64,000 bases of DNA, taken from positions 3,224,001-3,288,000 of the forward strand of contig BRXU01000001.1 in NCBI GenBank assembly GCA_030267565.1, read 5' to 3'. Below, piece by piece: positions 1 through 11,300 of this stretch (its first letter is position 1; every line of letters starts with the position of its first letter). The DNA comes from Pleodorina starrii. Lineage: Eukaryota > Chlorophyta > Chlorophyceae > Chlamydomonadales > Volvocaceae. The notes beneath the pieces were generated by a model, which searched no databases, was not told where the DNA came from, and saw only the letters and a program-made list of their open reading frames with translations. Both the position numbers and the translations under genes were made by a program.

Positions 1-1691
1 GTACAGGCTTCATGTTGACAGACTTTCACTGCTGCTTAGCAAGGAAAACGATACTGCCGTGTACAGTACTGCGGTTCACAGCAGGTTGGGCAACCATTGC
101 ATGCACTGGAGCATGTTTTGCTCTTGTTCACTCTTGCTTATTCATTTTCATGATCGAGACAGTGGCATGGTTTTCTCCGTTCGATGCCACTTGCAACGCT
201 GCCGAAATCAAGGGCAGGTCTTGCGCTTGGGGGGTAATCAAAACGCTTGGGGGGAGGTGGTTGGGCTGGGACGTTGGAGTCCCCGGGGTCGGGCCTAAAC
301 AAGCAACCGATCTACAGGGGGCTGGAAGCAGGCCGGTGTCGGTCGAGGACTTGTGGACGAGCGCCTTGAATGGTTTTGGTTCGCTGCATGTGCACGACTT
401 CGCATTACTGCACTGATGTACATCGGATGTTTGCATGTCTGCACGACAGCCGACACCTGTACGGCTGGTGCAGATGGGCAGTGATTGTGTTTATTGGGCA
501 GGAGTGAGGGCAGCGTTGCGGCAATGAGGTAGGGCAGACAAAACACCATATCCCCTCTTGTTCTGTGATGCGGCTCGTCCGCAGCTGCACTCGAGAGCAA
601 CAGTCATTGCAGCCGCAGATAGAGGTACGGCCGTCATTGGCTGGGCAGCTCAGTGCTGCCGCAACCCCCATGCATGCACCCCTGCGTGATGCCCTCCACG
701 ACGGCGCCTCACTCCACCAAAAACCGCGCAGTGGGCCGAGCGGGTTCGTTGGGACGAGCGTGTGGCAGCACTGTACGACCGCATCTCTCCCCCTGCAGAT
801 TGCCAATCTCACATGGACCACGCCTTTTGCCCGAGACGCTAAATACCACAATTAGCATCGTATCGCGGCCCTGCCGCAGTGCGCCACCTGAGCACGCAAG
901 TCTCGCACGCAAGAGTGCCCCGGTGCTGCACCTCCCCCGTCTGCCACTGTCTGATAGATGACTGCGATCAGAGCGAGGTCTCCCACGATTGAGCTCTCAG
1001 CACTGCACGTGCACAACCAACCAACCGAATTAACTGCACGCTTGGGTCCGCGACCTTCCCGCCTTCCCCACGTAACGGCTGTGCTTCTGGTGAACTCCTT
1101 GGCACGCTCAGCCCTTCATGCCACGTCAGACAGACGCTCCCATCCCATCATGGCCCACAGAACAAAGTCAACATGGCCAAGGGCCCCACAGCGCTCGTCT
1201 ACCCACGCAAACAGCCACCCTCACGGAGGCGCATTCGGGCCGTCATGATCAGTCCGGTTCTGTCCCGTCAAGTCGGTCCTGAGGACCCTGAGTGTCTGTT
1301 TCAGCCGCCAACGGCAGCAGTCTCAATCGGTCCAGTCTGTCCCACCCACTCTCTGACCAGCAGTCAACAGCCCGCGTCGCTCGGGAAGGATCCCGGCCGC
1401 TTATCATCCGTCGCTCCCCCCCATCTGCCTCAACACTGATCAAGGGGAACGGTTCGCTCTCAAACAATTCAAACCCCAAACGATTCAAACCAACACCGTC
1501 TTCAAAACAGTCATATTACCGCCAGAGTCAAATATGTCCAGAAACAAGCCAACACAACCCCCAGGAGAAGGCACGTGCCTGCCCGGCAGACTTGGGGTCC
1601 ACACAAGTCCCACAAGTAAGACGTCGCCGGTCGCCGCTGCAACCCAAACAAATTTGCTGTGGAGCGGCTATCAAGACCTTTGAGTGTGTGC
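1..1691. other. Gene-free flank downstream of XRN remnant
   Basis: This stretch lies downstream of the XRN remnant and is shared with 6965-8382. I see no open frame with family signal or sensible splicing, no RNA gene and no clear terminal repeats. It probably holds the 3' UTR and intergenic DNA carried along by the duplication. Compared with the other copy, it has an extra block around 630-930. Confidence 0.6.
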
Positions 1692-4095
1692 TCAATAACG
1701 TCCGCCGCCGCCGTTGCCGCCGCGAGGGTCGCGTGGGCGCTGCAATGCCGCGTACGGGTTGTTGCCGTACGGCTGCTGCGCCTGGTGCGGCAGCGGTTGT
1801 ACCCCAGGCTGCACGGGGGCACCGTACCCAGTCGGCGCGCCACCACTGTTGTACGTCGGTCGGATGCTCTGGTAGAAGTTCTGCGCTGGCGGAGGTGCCC
1901 CGCCGTACCCCCCGCCGTACTGCCCTGGCGGCGGCTGATGAGCCTGTGGCGGAGGGTAGTACCCGCCACCACCACTTCCGCTGGGCGGTCCCCACCGCCC
2001 CGGCGGGGGCTGCTGGCTCTGTGGCGGCGGGTAATGCCCCGGCGGGCCGTACTGGGAAGGCGGTGGCGCTCCGTACCCGCCGTGCTGCGGCGGCCCACCG
2101 CCGTACGCTGGCGGCGACGGGCCCCTCTGCCCCGACGGGTAATCCTGCCGCCCACCATACCCGCTGTGCGGCCCGGGACCCGGCGGCCCGCCGTAACCCC
2201 CTTGCTGCCGGTACCCGCCGCCGCCCGCACCACCACCCCCGTACCCCACGCCGCCGCCGCCCCGGTCACCGCCGTACGGCTGCTGCGGCCCTCCAGGCCC
2301 TGGGTAGCGCCCGCCGCCGCCGTACCCGCCGCCATGCTGCGGCCCCTGCTGCTGCGAGTGGTGGTTGCCGTATCCGCCGTACTGGGGTCCACCGCCGTAC
2401 ATGGGCCCGGGCCCAGGCCCGCCGGCTGCCTCCCCCATGCCGCGCGGCACGGGTGGCGCCCCCGCTCTCCCCGAGTATCCCAGCTGGAAGTTGAGCATGC
2501 GCAGACCGGGGTCGCCCACCATGGGAGCACGCATGTCGCGGGTGTGCGGAGGCCCCCGCCCGGCGCCCTTCTCGTGCCACAGCGGCTGGTCCTGCGGGGT
2601 CGGAAGCGCCAGACGGATGCGGGTGCGCAGGTTACACAGGCGGGGGGGCGAGGTGAGGTGAGGCGGCGCCGTGAAGTGCACTGACACGGCCACAGGCACG
2701 GAAGCAGCGGGGCAGGGATCCAAGTTGTTGGAGGCCAGCCGAGGGCATGCCGGCACAGTGCGTGGCGCCCTGATGGCGCCCTGATAAGGGGAGTGGCTGC
2801 AGAGCACAACTGAGACCCCGCACCCGTCCGCAGAACCGCAACAAGGCACACGATACACCGTCCAGGCGCGCCCGCCTTAGAAACGCCCCGGGGTTCTTGC
2901 TGTTCCGCATCGCTACGGGCTTTAAACAGCCAATCCATCCGACGTGCTCCGAACCCAATAGCATCCCTCCTGCCACCGCCACCAGCAACCCCTCCGAGCT
3001 GTCTCACCACCGGCTTGTCCTCCTCGGTGAGCACCGGAGAGTCCAGCTGGGTGCCCTCCATGATGCGCGGCTGGTGGGGCTGGTGCGGGGGCAGCTTGTA
3101 CGTGATGCACAGCACGCTGTTGTTCAGAACGTCACTGCCCAGGCCTGATGAGGGTAGGATAAAGGTCGCGAGGATGAAGAGAGAGGGATGTGCGAGGAGG
3201 AGTCACATCAAGCGGGGCAAGGCGTAGCCGTCTGTAACAGGTCAAATCGGCGTCCTGTGGCCCCATGGCCACCCACCCAGTCCGGACGGGGCGTGCCACC
3301 AGCTAGACGGCCCCTGCACAGGCGCCCACACGCACAACACGTGCAAATATCCACGTGTTGGCCTCATGCACCTTGTCAAAGGCTTTCAGGAGCTAGTTCT
3401 CTTTCTCCACCACCACCACCCCCGGATCACGGGCTCCGGCCTATACGGTACGTGGCTACCCTGCCCCCCCATCCTCAGTTCCTCACCCGGGAAAGGTGAG
3501 GGCACCACGGACGGCTGCGTCTCTCCACCGCACAGCATCATGTAGCCGTGCACCCCGCGGCTGAGTGCGGGGTCCAGCTGAGTGGCGGAGGCGCCGCGCT
3601 CTGTGGAGACGCACGCACAGCAGGAAAGAGTAAGGGCGGAGCACCGGCCAGTCAAGATATGGATGGGCCAGTCAAGAATGGCTCCAACCGCCAGGCGCCT
3701 CGAAATTTCAGCAGAAACACAACCCAAGCGGGTACCAGATGCCGCGCAGGAGCCCCACCACCCCTTCCAACGCCCAGACACAGAACTGCGACCACAGCCT
3801 TCCACGCTTCATAAACCCTTCCGCCACCAGTGGCCCTCTGCGCAGCCTCTCGCTCAGGCCCCAGACCCCTCGCGCAGCCTCCTCCCTCCCGCCCTCTCTC
3901 ACCCTCCGGCTTCAAATGTCCGAAAGCCGCCTCCATTTCGTACACCGCCGGCGCCAGCGGATGGCTGGAGTGTATGTACATGACCTCCAGGCGTGTGGAG
4001 TTGCGGAAGCGCTCCTCGGGCTCCAGCTCGGACAGCAGCGGGTCGGTGGCGGCCAGCAGCCGGGACTCGTCGATGAAGGGCAGCAGCGCGACACC
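1692..4095 (-). pseudogene. Truncated XRN 3' fragment (last four exons, duplicate)
   Basis: Four exons correspond to exons 17-20 of the intact XRN gene: 4095-3903, 3600-3487, 3144-3008 and 2591-1692. Splice sites and frames are conserved. The first exon carries the conserved [16 protein letters not shown] stretch and the last is the Gly/Tyr/Pro/Gln-rich tail ending GGNGGGGRY. The last exon is 900 nt against 885 nt in the intact gene, so tail differences are in frame. No exon for the catalytic N-terminal region is present: the duplication ends inside intron 16. It cannot encode a nuclease. It could be transcribed only from a foreign promoter, possibly in the 4.3-4.85 kb spacer. The open frames suggest a recent origin rather than function. 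Confidence 0.88.
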
Positions 4096-4272
4096 CTGGG
4101 AGGAACGGGACCAGGGGGCAGGGGACAAGGAAGGAGGAAAAGAATCAAAGGATGGATGGGGGTAAGGGAAGGGAGCCGAAGCGCGGTGAAGGCGAGGCGA
4201 AGCGGGAAAACGGAGCAGGAGCAGGCAAGGGAACTGGAAGGTGAGGCAAAGAGAACCGGTCGAGGAGGGTAG

Positions 4273-4852
4273 GATCAAGGGAGGGAGGATGAAGAGAGAG
4301 GGCTGTGCGAGGAGAAGTCACATCAGGCGTGCGGGGTTTTTGTTCAATCGTGCGGCAGGATGACCATGGGTGAAGTCAACGATTTTGCCATACACAACAG
4401 ATGCCCCAGCTGGAGAAATGGACTACTATAAATGTTATTACAGATGAACTTCGTTCAGCATCATTGGGAACTATGGGTGTGGCCGCGACATTTTGACCGT
4501 TCGACCGTTTAGCTTTGTCACTCGGGGACTCGCAGGATGTGGGATGGCAAGCCTTGTGTGCACATGGGATCATGATGATGGGCGAAATATTTCTGTTTCA
4601 TCAAGCATTTTATAGAGCGCCAGTATTCTGGCAGCGCCTTCGCAACCTAGGCAAGCCTGACATCACTTGGGGCCATCGACTCTCCTCGTACAACACGGGT
4701 ATCTTTGGCCCAGACCTTTTCAAGAGACACCGAGAGACTCTTCACCATAGAAATTTCCAAAAACTCATGCGCATCTGCCTACGTTACAAAAGGAGAAAGC
4801 ATAGGGAGAGCATTTAGGCAAGCTGCCTGAGGCACCCACTTATGCCGCCGCG
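4273..4852. promoter_or_regulatory. Spacer with duplication junction and likely BTB promoter
   Basis: This spacer is noticeably less GC-rich than its surroundings. Its first part (to about 4330) resembles XRN intron sequence at 3152-3215 and forms the duplication breakpoint. The rest should contain the promoter and 5' UTR of the BTB gene starting at 4853. A 100-codon open frame at 4515-4817 has no family signal and I do not call it a gene. Confidence 0.45.
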
Positions 4853-6762
4853 ATGAGTCAGGACGTCCTACGCAGCCTTCGAGAGCTGTTTGGCTGCGAG
4901 CGGCGCTCCGACTGCGATATCATGTTCTGCCGAGATGAGAGCGCGCCCATCGCCGAAGGCTCCTCGGCCTCCGAAGCCGTCTTCGGCCCCCCGCTGCCAG
5001 CGCACAGCTTGCTCCTGGAGTTGGCCTCGGAGCGCTTCCGGACACAGGTGCGGGCAAGCATTACGACTGCTTGCGGATGTATGTTGCTGCCGTGGGTAGA
5101 TACGAATGTGTGCTTCGGCAGAAATTTGAATAGTAGCTGGTGCGGCTAACCTACCGGCCGAGCAGGGAAGCCCCGGATGGGAAGCCCCGACGGCTCCTCA
5201 GACAACATAGATAGTACACTTAGGAGGGAACGAGTCTGACGAGGGACAAAACAAAACGAATATTATTATGTTACGAAATTATTTATCACTTTGTGCTGCC
5301 GTATTTGCAGTTTGAGCGTTGGGCCCCGGTGAGCGCTACTGCTGGTCATCGGCCCCAGCTGCGCATCCCCCTGGGCAACGAAGCGGAGGTACCCGCCGCC
5401 CGCGCTGCCATCCGGTTCGCCTACACGGGGGAGGTGCCGGCAGACAGCAGCGTGCGGCAGGTGCTGGAGCTGCGGCGGCAAGGGGCCTACCTGCAGATCA
5501 GCGGCTGTGTCGCGGCGTGTGACAAGGTCCTTGCGGCCAAGGTCAGCGGCAGCAGGAGGACCGCAGCAAACAGCCGTAACAAAACGGCAGATGGCAGCAA
5601 TAGGCGCGCCCGGACTTCAAAGGAGGCGTCGCAGCAGCCGCCAGCCGTGCTGGAGCTATTCGAGTCCGAGGTGCTGTGGCCCGACCCACAAGCGGAGCCC
5701 GCCTTTGGTGCCATCCTGGCGACTGGCAAGCGCTCGCTCGTGCCGCACTTTCGCAACTCTCTAGCTGCCCTGAACACGCCCTCACTCACGGACCAGCTGC
5801 TGGCGCTGCCCGCTGTGGCCCTGGAGGCGCTGCTGGGGTCAGATGAGTTCGGAACGGATGACGAGGCCAGCGTGCTGCTGATGCTGGCAATGTGGATGTG
5901 GATTAACCGCGATAAGGCCGAACCTGCTGTCCGGCAGCGGCTGTGCCGTACCGTACGGCTGGCGCACTTGAGCCGGCCGTACCTCAGCCTTATCCTCCCG
6001 GCGCTGGCAGCCGACCACGAGAAGGACCCCGAGGCGCCCGCCGGCTGGTTCTCGGGCGCGAGCGTCCTGGAGGCGGCCACTGTCGCAAACTTCGCCAGTG
6101 CTGCGGCGAGGGAGAAGGAAAGGATGCTGTCGGCTGCTGAGGAGCTGCCCGCGGTCTTGGAGTTGCTCAGGGCGAGCCCTCGGCCCCAGTGCATCCCGCC
6201 CTCTGGCGGCCTGACGTTCAGCTGGCACGTCCCAAAGGAGGATCTGCTGCGGGCTGTGAGGCAGCTGCAGCCGGGCAGCGTTCAGGACGTGTACGGCACC
6301 TTTGACGACCAGCCGCATGATTGCGTGTTTGCCTGGGGCTTCGAGTGGCGTATTCAACTCGAGGTGACCGGCGGCCAGTCCACAGCGGGGGTGTACCTGC
6401 AGTGCGACCTGCCCATCGCTTTGACGCCGCCAGGGTCGCATCTCAGCAGTGAGGCCACCTTCGCCAGCATCACGGCCGTCCCCATCTCCGCGCGCCTGGT
6501 GGTGCACCGCCGGCAGGGTGCCGCGGTGAGGAACGTGCAGAACACCTACAGTCCCAACGCCTTTATGAACGTAGGAACTGGATGGGGCTGGCCCGATACG
6601 CTGCCCCTCCAGGACCAGCAGCAGCAGCAACAGCAGCAGGACGCCGCGGCGGCGGCGGCGGTGGCGGTGGCGGCGGAGGCCGACCCGTTGGCGGCGTGGG
6701 TGGAGTACCTGACCGATGGCAAGGTCAGCGGGACGCTCACGCTGCTGCTCCCCAGCCCGTGA
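4853..6762 (+). CDS. BTB/POZ-BACK domain protein
   Basis: Two exons, 4853-5047 and 5311-6762, join in phase across a GTGCGG...TTTGCAG intron to give about 548 residues. The N-terminal about 130 residues form a BTB/POZ fold. Its marks are RSDCDIMF, then PAHSLLLELASERFRTQ, a strand region PQLRIPLGNEAEV, and AIRFAYTGEVP. A basic linker (about 140-165) leads to a BACK-like helical region (LLALPAVALEALLGSD, then MLAMWMWINRDKAEPAVRQRL). The C-terminal part is beta-rich and unassigned, with a short polyQ/polyA insertion near residue 490. BTB-BACK proteins usually act as substrate adaptors of Cullin-3 ubiquitin ligases; that role here is inferred from the family only. The start is the ATG preceding the BTB fold. 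The gene sits between the two copies of the XRN segment and is single in this window. Confidence 0.85.
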
Positions 6763-6964
6763 GAGCTGGTGCCAAGAGCCGTACGTTGGAAGGGGCCATT
6801 GGGTGTTACTAGGGCTTCGGGGGGCTAGCACGTGCGAGCCTCTGCTGTGTGCATTGGGGCCTAGATGGGGGCATGGATGCAGTCGGAGCATGCACGTTTT
6901 CAGGTTTTACATAGTTCACATAGTTTACAGCATGCATGTTGTTGTCGTTGTCACTGTCGGTCGA

Positions 6965-8382
6965 GTACAGGCTTCCTGTTGACAGACTTTCACTGCTGCT
7001 TGGCACCTGCTTGGCAAGGAAAAAGATACTGCTGTGTACAGTACTGCGGTTCACAGGTTGGGCAACCATTGCATATTTTGCCCTGGTTCACTCTTGCTTG
7101 TTTATATTAGATCTAGACACTGGCATGGTTTTCTCCGTTCGATGCCACTTGCAAAGCTGCTGAAATCAAGGGCAGGTCTGGCGCTTGGGGGAAGGTGGTT
7201 GGACTGGGACGTTTGAGTCCCCGGGGTCGGGCCTAAACAAGCAACCGATCTACAGAAGCCTGGAAGCAGGCCGGTGTCGGACGAGGATTTGTGGACGAGC
7301 GCCTTGAATGGTTTTGATTCGCTGCATGTGCACGACTTTGCATTACTGCACTGATGTACATCGGATGTATGCATGTTTGCATGTGTGCACGACAGCCGAC
7401 ATCTGTACGGCTGGTGCAGATGGGCAGTGATTGTGTTTATTGGGCAGGAGTGAGGGCAGCGTTGCGAAACAGCACGGTTGCGGCAATGAGGTAGGGCTGG
7501 CAAAACACCATATCCCCTCTTTCACTGTGATGCGGCTCATCCGCAGCTGCACTCAAGAGCAGCAGTCATTGCAGCCGCAGAGGTACCGCCGCCAGCAGTG
7601 AGCAGCTCAGTACGGTATCCTAGACCCCTGGTGCTCCACCCCCACCATCTGTCACCGTCTGATAGATGACAGTTGGGATCAGGGCGAGGCTCTCCCACGA
7701 TTGAGCTCTCAGCGCTGCATGTGCACAACCAACCAAACTAACTGCACGCTTGGGTCCGCGACCTTCCCGACTTCCCCACGTAACGACTGTGCTTCTGGTG
7801 AACTCCTTGGCACGCTCAGCCCTTCATCCCACGTCAGCCAGACGCTCCCATCCCATCATGGCCCACAGAACAAAGCCAACATGGCCAAGTAAGGGTCCCA
7901 CAGCACTCCTCTACCCACGCAAGCCGCCACCCTTATGGAGGCTGATTCATTCGGGCCGTCACGAACAGTCCAGTTCTGTCCCGTCAAGTCGGTCCTCAGG
8001 ACCCTGAGCGTCTGTTTCAGCCGCCACCGGCAGCAGTCTCGATCGGTCCAGTCTGTCCCACCCATTCTCTAACATGGCCAGTCAACAGCCCGTGCTGCTC
8101 GGGAAGTACCCCGGTCACTTAACATCCGTCGCCCCCCCATCTGCCCCAACACTGGGGAACAAGGGGAACGATTCGCTTCCCAACCATTCAAACCCCAATT
8201 TTACCGCCAGAATCAAGTATGTCCACAACCAAACAAGCCACCGCAATCCCCAGGGGATGGAAGACACATGCCTGCCCGGCAGACTTGGGGCTTCAGTCCC
8301 AAAGGTTAAGAGTCGCCGGTCGCCGATGCAACAAAACAAATTTGCTGTGAGGGGATGTCAACGAAGAGCTCTGAGAGTGTGC
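6965..8382. other. Gene-free XRN 3' flank
   Basis: Downstream of the XRN stop codon and shared with copy A. No credible gene, RNA or terminal repeat is seen. Reverse-strand TGTAA motifs lie just outside, at about 6905 and 6924, far from the stop, so the 3' end of the transcript cannot be placed. Confidence 0.5.
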
Positions 8383-11300
8383 TCAATAACGCCCGCCGCC
8401 GCCGTTGCCGCCGCGAGGGTCACGCGGACGCTGCAATGCCGCGTACGGGTTGTTGCCGTACGACTGCTGCGCCTGGTGGGGCAGCGGTTGCGCCCCAGGC
8501 TGCACGGGGGCACCGTACCCAGTCGGCGCGCCACCGCTGTTGTACGTCGGTCGGATGCTCTGGTAGAAGTTCTGCGCTGGCGGAGGTGCCCCGCCGTACC
8601 CCCCGCCGTACTGTCCCGGCGGCGGCTGATGGGCCTGTGGAGGGTAGTACCCGCCACCACCACTGCCACTGGGCGGTCCCCACCGCCCCGGCGGGGGCTG
8701 CTGGCTCTGTGGCAGCGGGTAATGCCCCGGTGGGCCGTACTGGGAAGGCGGTGGTGCTCCATACCCGCCGTGTTGCGGCGGCCCACCGCCGTACGCTGGC
8801 GGCGAGGGGCCCCTCTGTCCCGACGGGTAATCCTGCCGCCCACCATACCCGCTGTGCGGCCCGGGACCCGGCGGCCCGCCGTACCCCCCTTGCTGCCGGT
8901 ACCCGCCGCCGCCCGCACCACCACCCCCGTACCCCACGCCGCCGCCGCCGTACGGCTGCTGCGGCCCTCCAGGCCCCGGGTAGCGCCCGCCGCCGCCGTA
9001 CCCGCCGCCATGCTGCGGCCCCTGCTGTTGCGAGTGATGGTTGCCGTATCCGCCGTACTGGGGTCCACCGCCGTACATGGGCCCGGGCCCAGGCCCGCCG
9101 GCAGCCTCCCCCATGCCGCGCGGCACGGGTGGCGCCCCCGCTCTCCCCGAGTATCCCAGCTGGAAGTTGAGCATGCGCAGACCGGGGTCGCCCACCATGG
9201 GCGCGCGCATGTCGCGGGTGTGCGGAGGCCCCCGCCCGGCGCCCTTCTCGTGCCACAGCGGCTGGTCCTGCGGGGTCGAGAGCGCCAGACGGATGCGGGT
9301 GCGCAGATTACACAGGCGTGGGAGGGGGGGCGAGGTCGGGTGAGGCGGCGCCGTCAAGTGCACTGACACGGACACAGGCACGGAAGCAGCGGGGCAGGGA
9401 GTGAAGCTGCTGGGGGCTATGCCGAGGGCATCCCGGCACAGTGCGTGGCAATGGAGACCTGATAAGGGAAGTGACTGCAGAACACAACTGAGACCCCGCG
9501 CCCGTCCGCAAGAACCGCAACAAGGCACACGATACACCGTCCAGGCGCGCCCGCCTTTCGAAACGCCCCGAGGTCCGAGCTGTTCCGCATCGCTACGGGC
9601 TTTGAACAGCTCATCCATCCGACAAAGTCGATCCATCCGAATCCAATAACTCCGAACCCAATAGCATCTCTCCTGCCACCGCCACGAGCAACCCCTCCCG
9701 AGCTGACTCACCACCGGCTTGTCCTCCTCGGTGAGCACCGGGGAGTCCAGCTGGGTGCCCTCCATGATGCGCGGCTGGTGGGGCTGGTGCGGGGGCAGCT
9801 TGTACGTGATGCACAGCACGCTGTTGTTCAGAACGTCACTGCCCAGGCCTGATGAGGGTAGGATGAAGGGAGGGGGACGAAGAGAGAGGGATGTGCGAGG
9901 AGGGAGTCACATCAAGAGGGGCAAGGCGTAGCCGTCTGTTAACAGGTCAGATCGGCGTCCTGTGGCCCCATGGCCACCCACCCAGCTCGGGCGGGGCGTG
10001 ACATCAGCTAGACGGCCAGCGCCCACACACACAACACGTGCAAACGTCCACGTGTTGGCGTCATGCGCCTTGTCAAAGGCTTACAGGAGCTAGCTCTCTT
10101 TCTCACCCCGACCCCCGGATCACCGGCTCCGGCCTATACGTGGATAACCGCCCCCTCCGGCCTACACGTGGCTACCCGCCCCCTCCGGCCTGTACGTGGC
10201 TACCCGCCCCCCCATCCTCAGTTCCTCACCCGGGAAAGGTGAGGGCACCACGGACGGCTGCGTCTCTCCACCACACAGCATCATGTAGCCGTGCACCCCG
10301 CGGCTGAGTGCGGGGTCCAGCTGAGTGGCAGAGGCGCCGCGCTCTGTGGAGACGCACGCACAGCAGGAAAGAGTAAGGGCGGAGCACCGGCCAGTCAAGA
10401 TATGGATGGGCCAGTCAAGAATGGCTCCAACCGCCAGGCGCCTCGAAATTTCAGCAGAAACACAACCCAAGCGGGTACCAGATGCCGCGCAGGAGCCCCA
10501 CCACCCCTTCCAACGCCCAGACACAGAACTGCGACCACAGCCTTCCACGCTTCATAAACCCTTCCGTCACCAGTGGCCCTCTGCGCAGCCTCTCGCTCAG
10601 GCCCCAGACCCCTCGCGCAGCCTCCTCCCTCCCGCCCTCTCTCACCCTCCGGCTTCAAATGTCCGAAAGCCGCCTCCATTTCGTACACCGCCGGCGCCAG
10701 CGGATGGCTGGAGTGTATGTACATGACCTCCAGGCGTGTGGAGTTGCGGAAGCGCTCCTCAGGCTCCAGCTCGGACAGCAGCGGGTCGGTGGCGGCCAGC
10801 AGCCGGGACTCGTCGATGAAGGGCAGCAGCGCGACACCCTGGGAGGAACGGGACCAGGGGGCAGGGGACAAGGAAGGAGGGATGGGGGCAAGGAAAGGGA
10901 ACGGAAGCGCGGTGAAGGCGAGGCGAAGCGGGAAAACGGAGCAGGAGCAGGCAAGGGAACTGGAAGGCGAGGCAAAGGGAGCCGGTCGAGGAGGGAAGAG
11001 ACGGGTTGAAACCGAAGTGAAGGTGTCATGCAGGGTAACTGGAACAGCAGGGCAGGCCGTCGAAAAGCCCTTTTTTAGAAGCAAGCAAGCAATTACGGGG
11101 GCGATCAGGTGGTGGGTTGGCCCCCTTAACTTCGGCGTACACGCACCTGCATCATGCACATGCATCATACAGACCCGGACCCGGACACGCACCTGCCAGG
11201 CGAAGCGCTTTCCGTTCATGTCCACTTGGAAGGTGGAGGGGTAGAAGTCCAGAATGGGGCTGTTGAGGTCCGTGAACAGCTTCCTGCGGGGGTGACGCGA

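Larger units (their letters stand above)
1..4272. repeat. Segmental duplication, copy A
   Basis: This block matches 6965-10998 almost base for base, in the same orientation, for about 4 kb. It runs from a shared non-coding left part (gtacaggcttc at 1 and at 6965) through the last four exons and introns of an XRN gene. Small insertions and deletions make the offset drift from about 6964 at the left to about 6700-6745 further right. The left limit is outside the window. The right limit is inside the intron upstream of the first duplicated exon, near ccggtcgaggaggg at 4258-4272, after which the two copies diverge completely. Confidence 0.93.
6965..10998. repeat. Segmental duplication, copy B (belongs to intact XRN)
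   Basis: This is the counterpart of 1-4272 in direct orientation. It contains the XRN downstream flank and XRN exons 17-20 in their native context. Homology starts at 6965 (gtacaggcttcctg) and stops near 10998, inside the intron between exons 16 and 17. Differences from copy A include lost or gained blocks in the flank, a 15-nt in-frame length change in the last exon, and a tandem array in the intron at 10127-10210. Confidence 0.93.

Noticed and set aside
1292..2494. 400-codon forward open frame opposite the XRN tail
   Set aside because: It is the antisense shadow of the Gly-rich XRN last exon. The same shadow recurs at 8074-9366, and it has only Arg/Ala/Pro low complexity.
4515..4817. 100-codon forward open frame before the BTB gene
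   Set aside because: No family signal, lies in the likely promoter and UTR zone, and is not joined in phase to the BTB exons.
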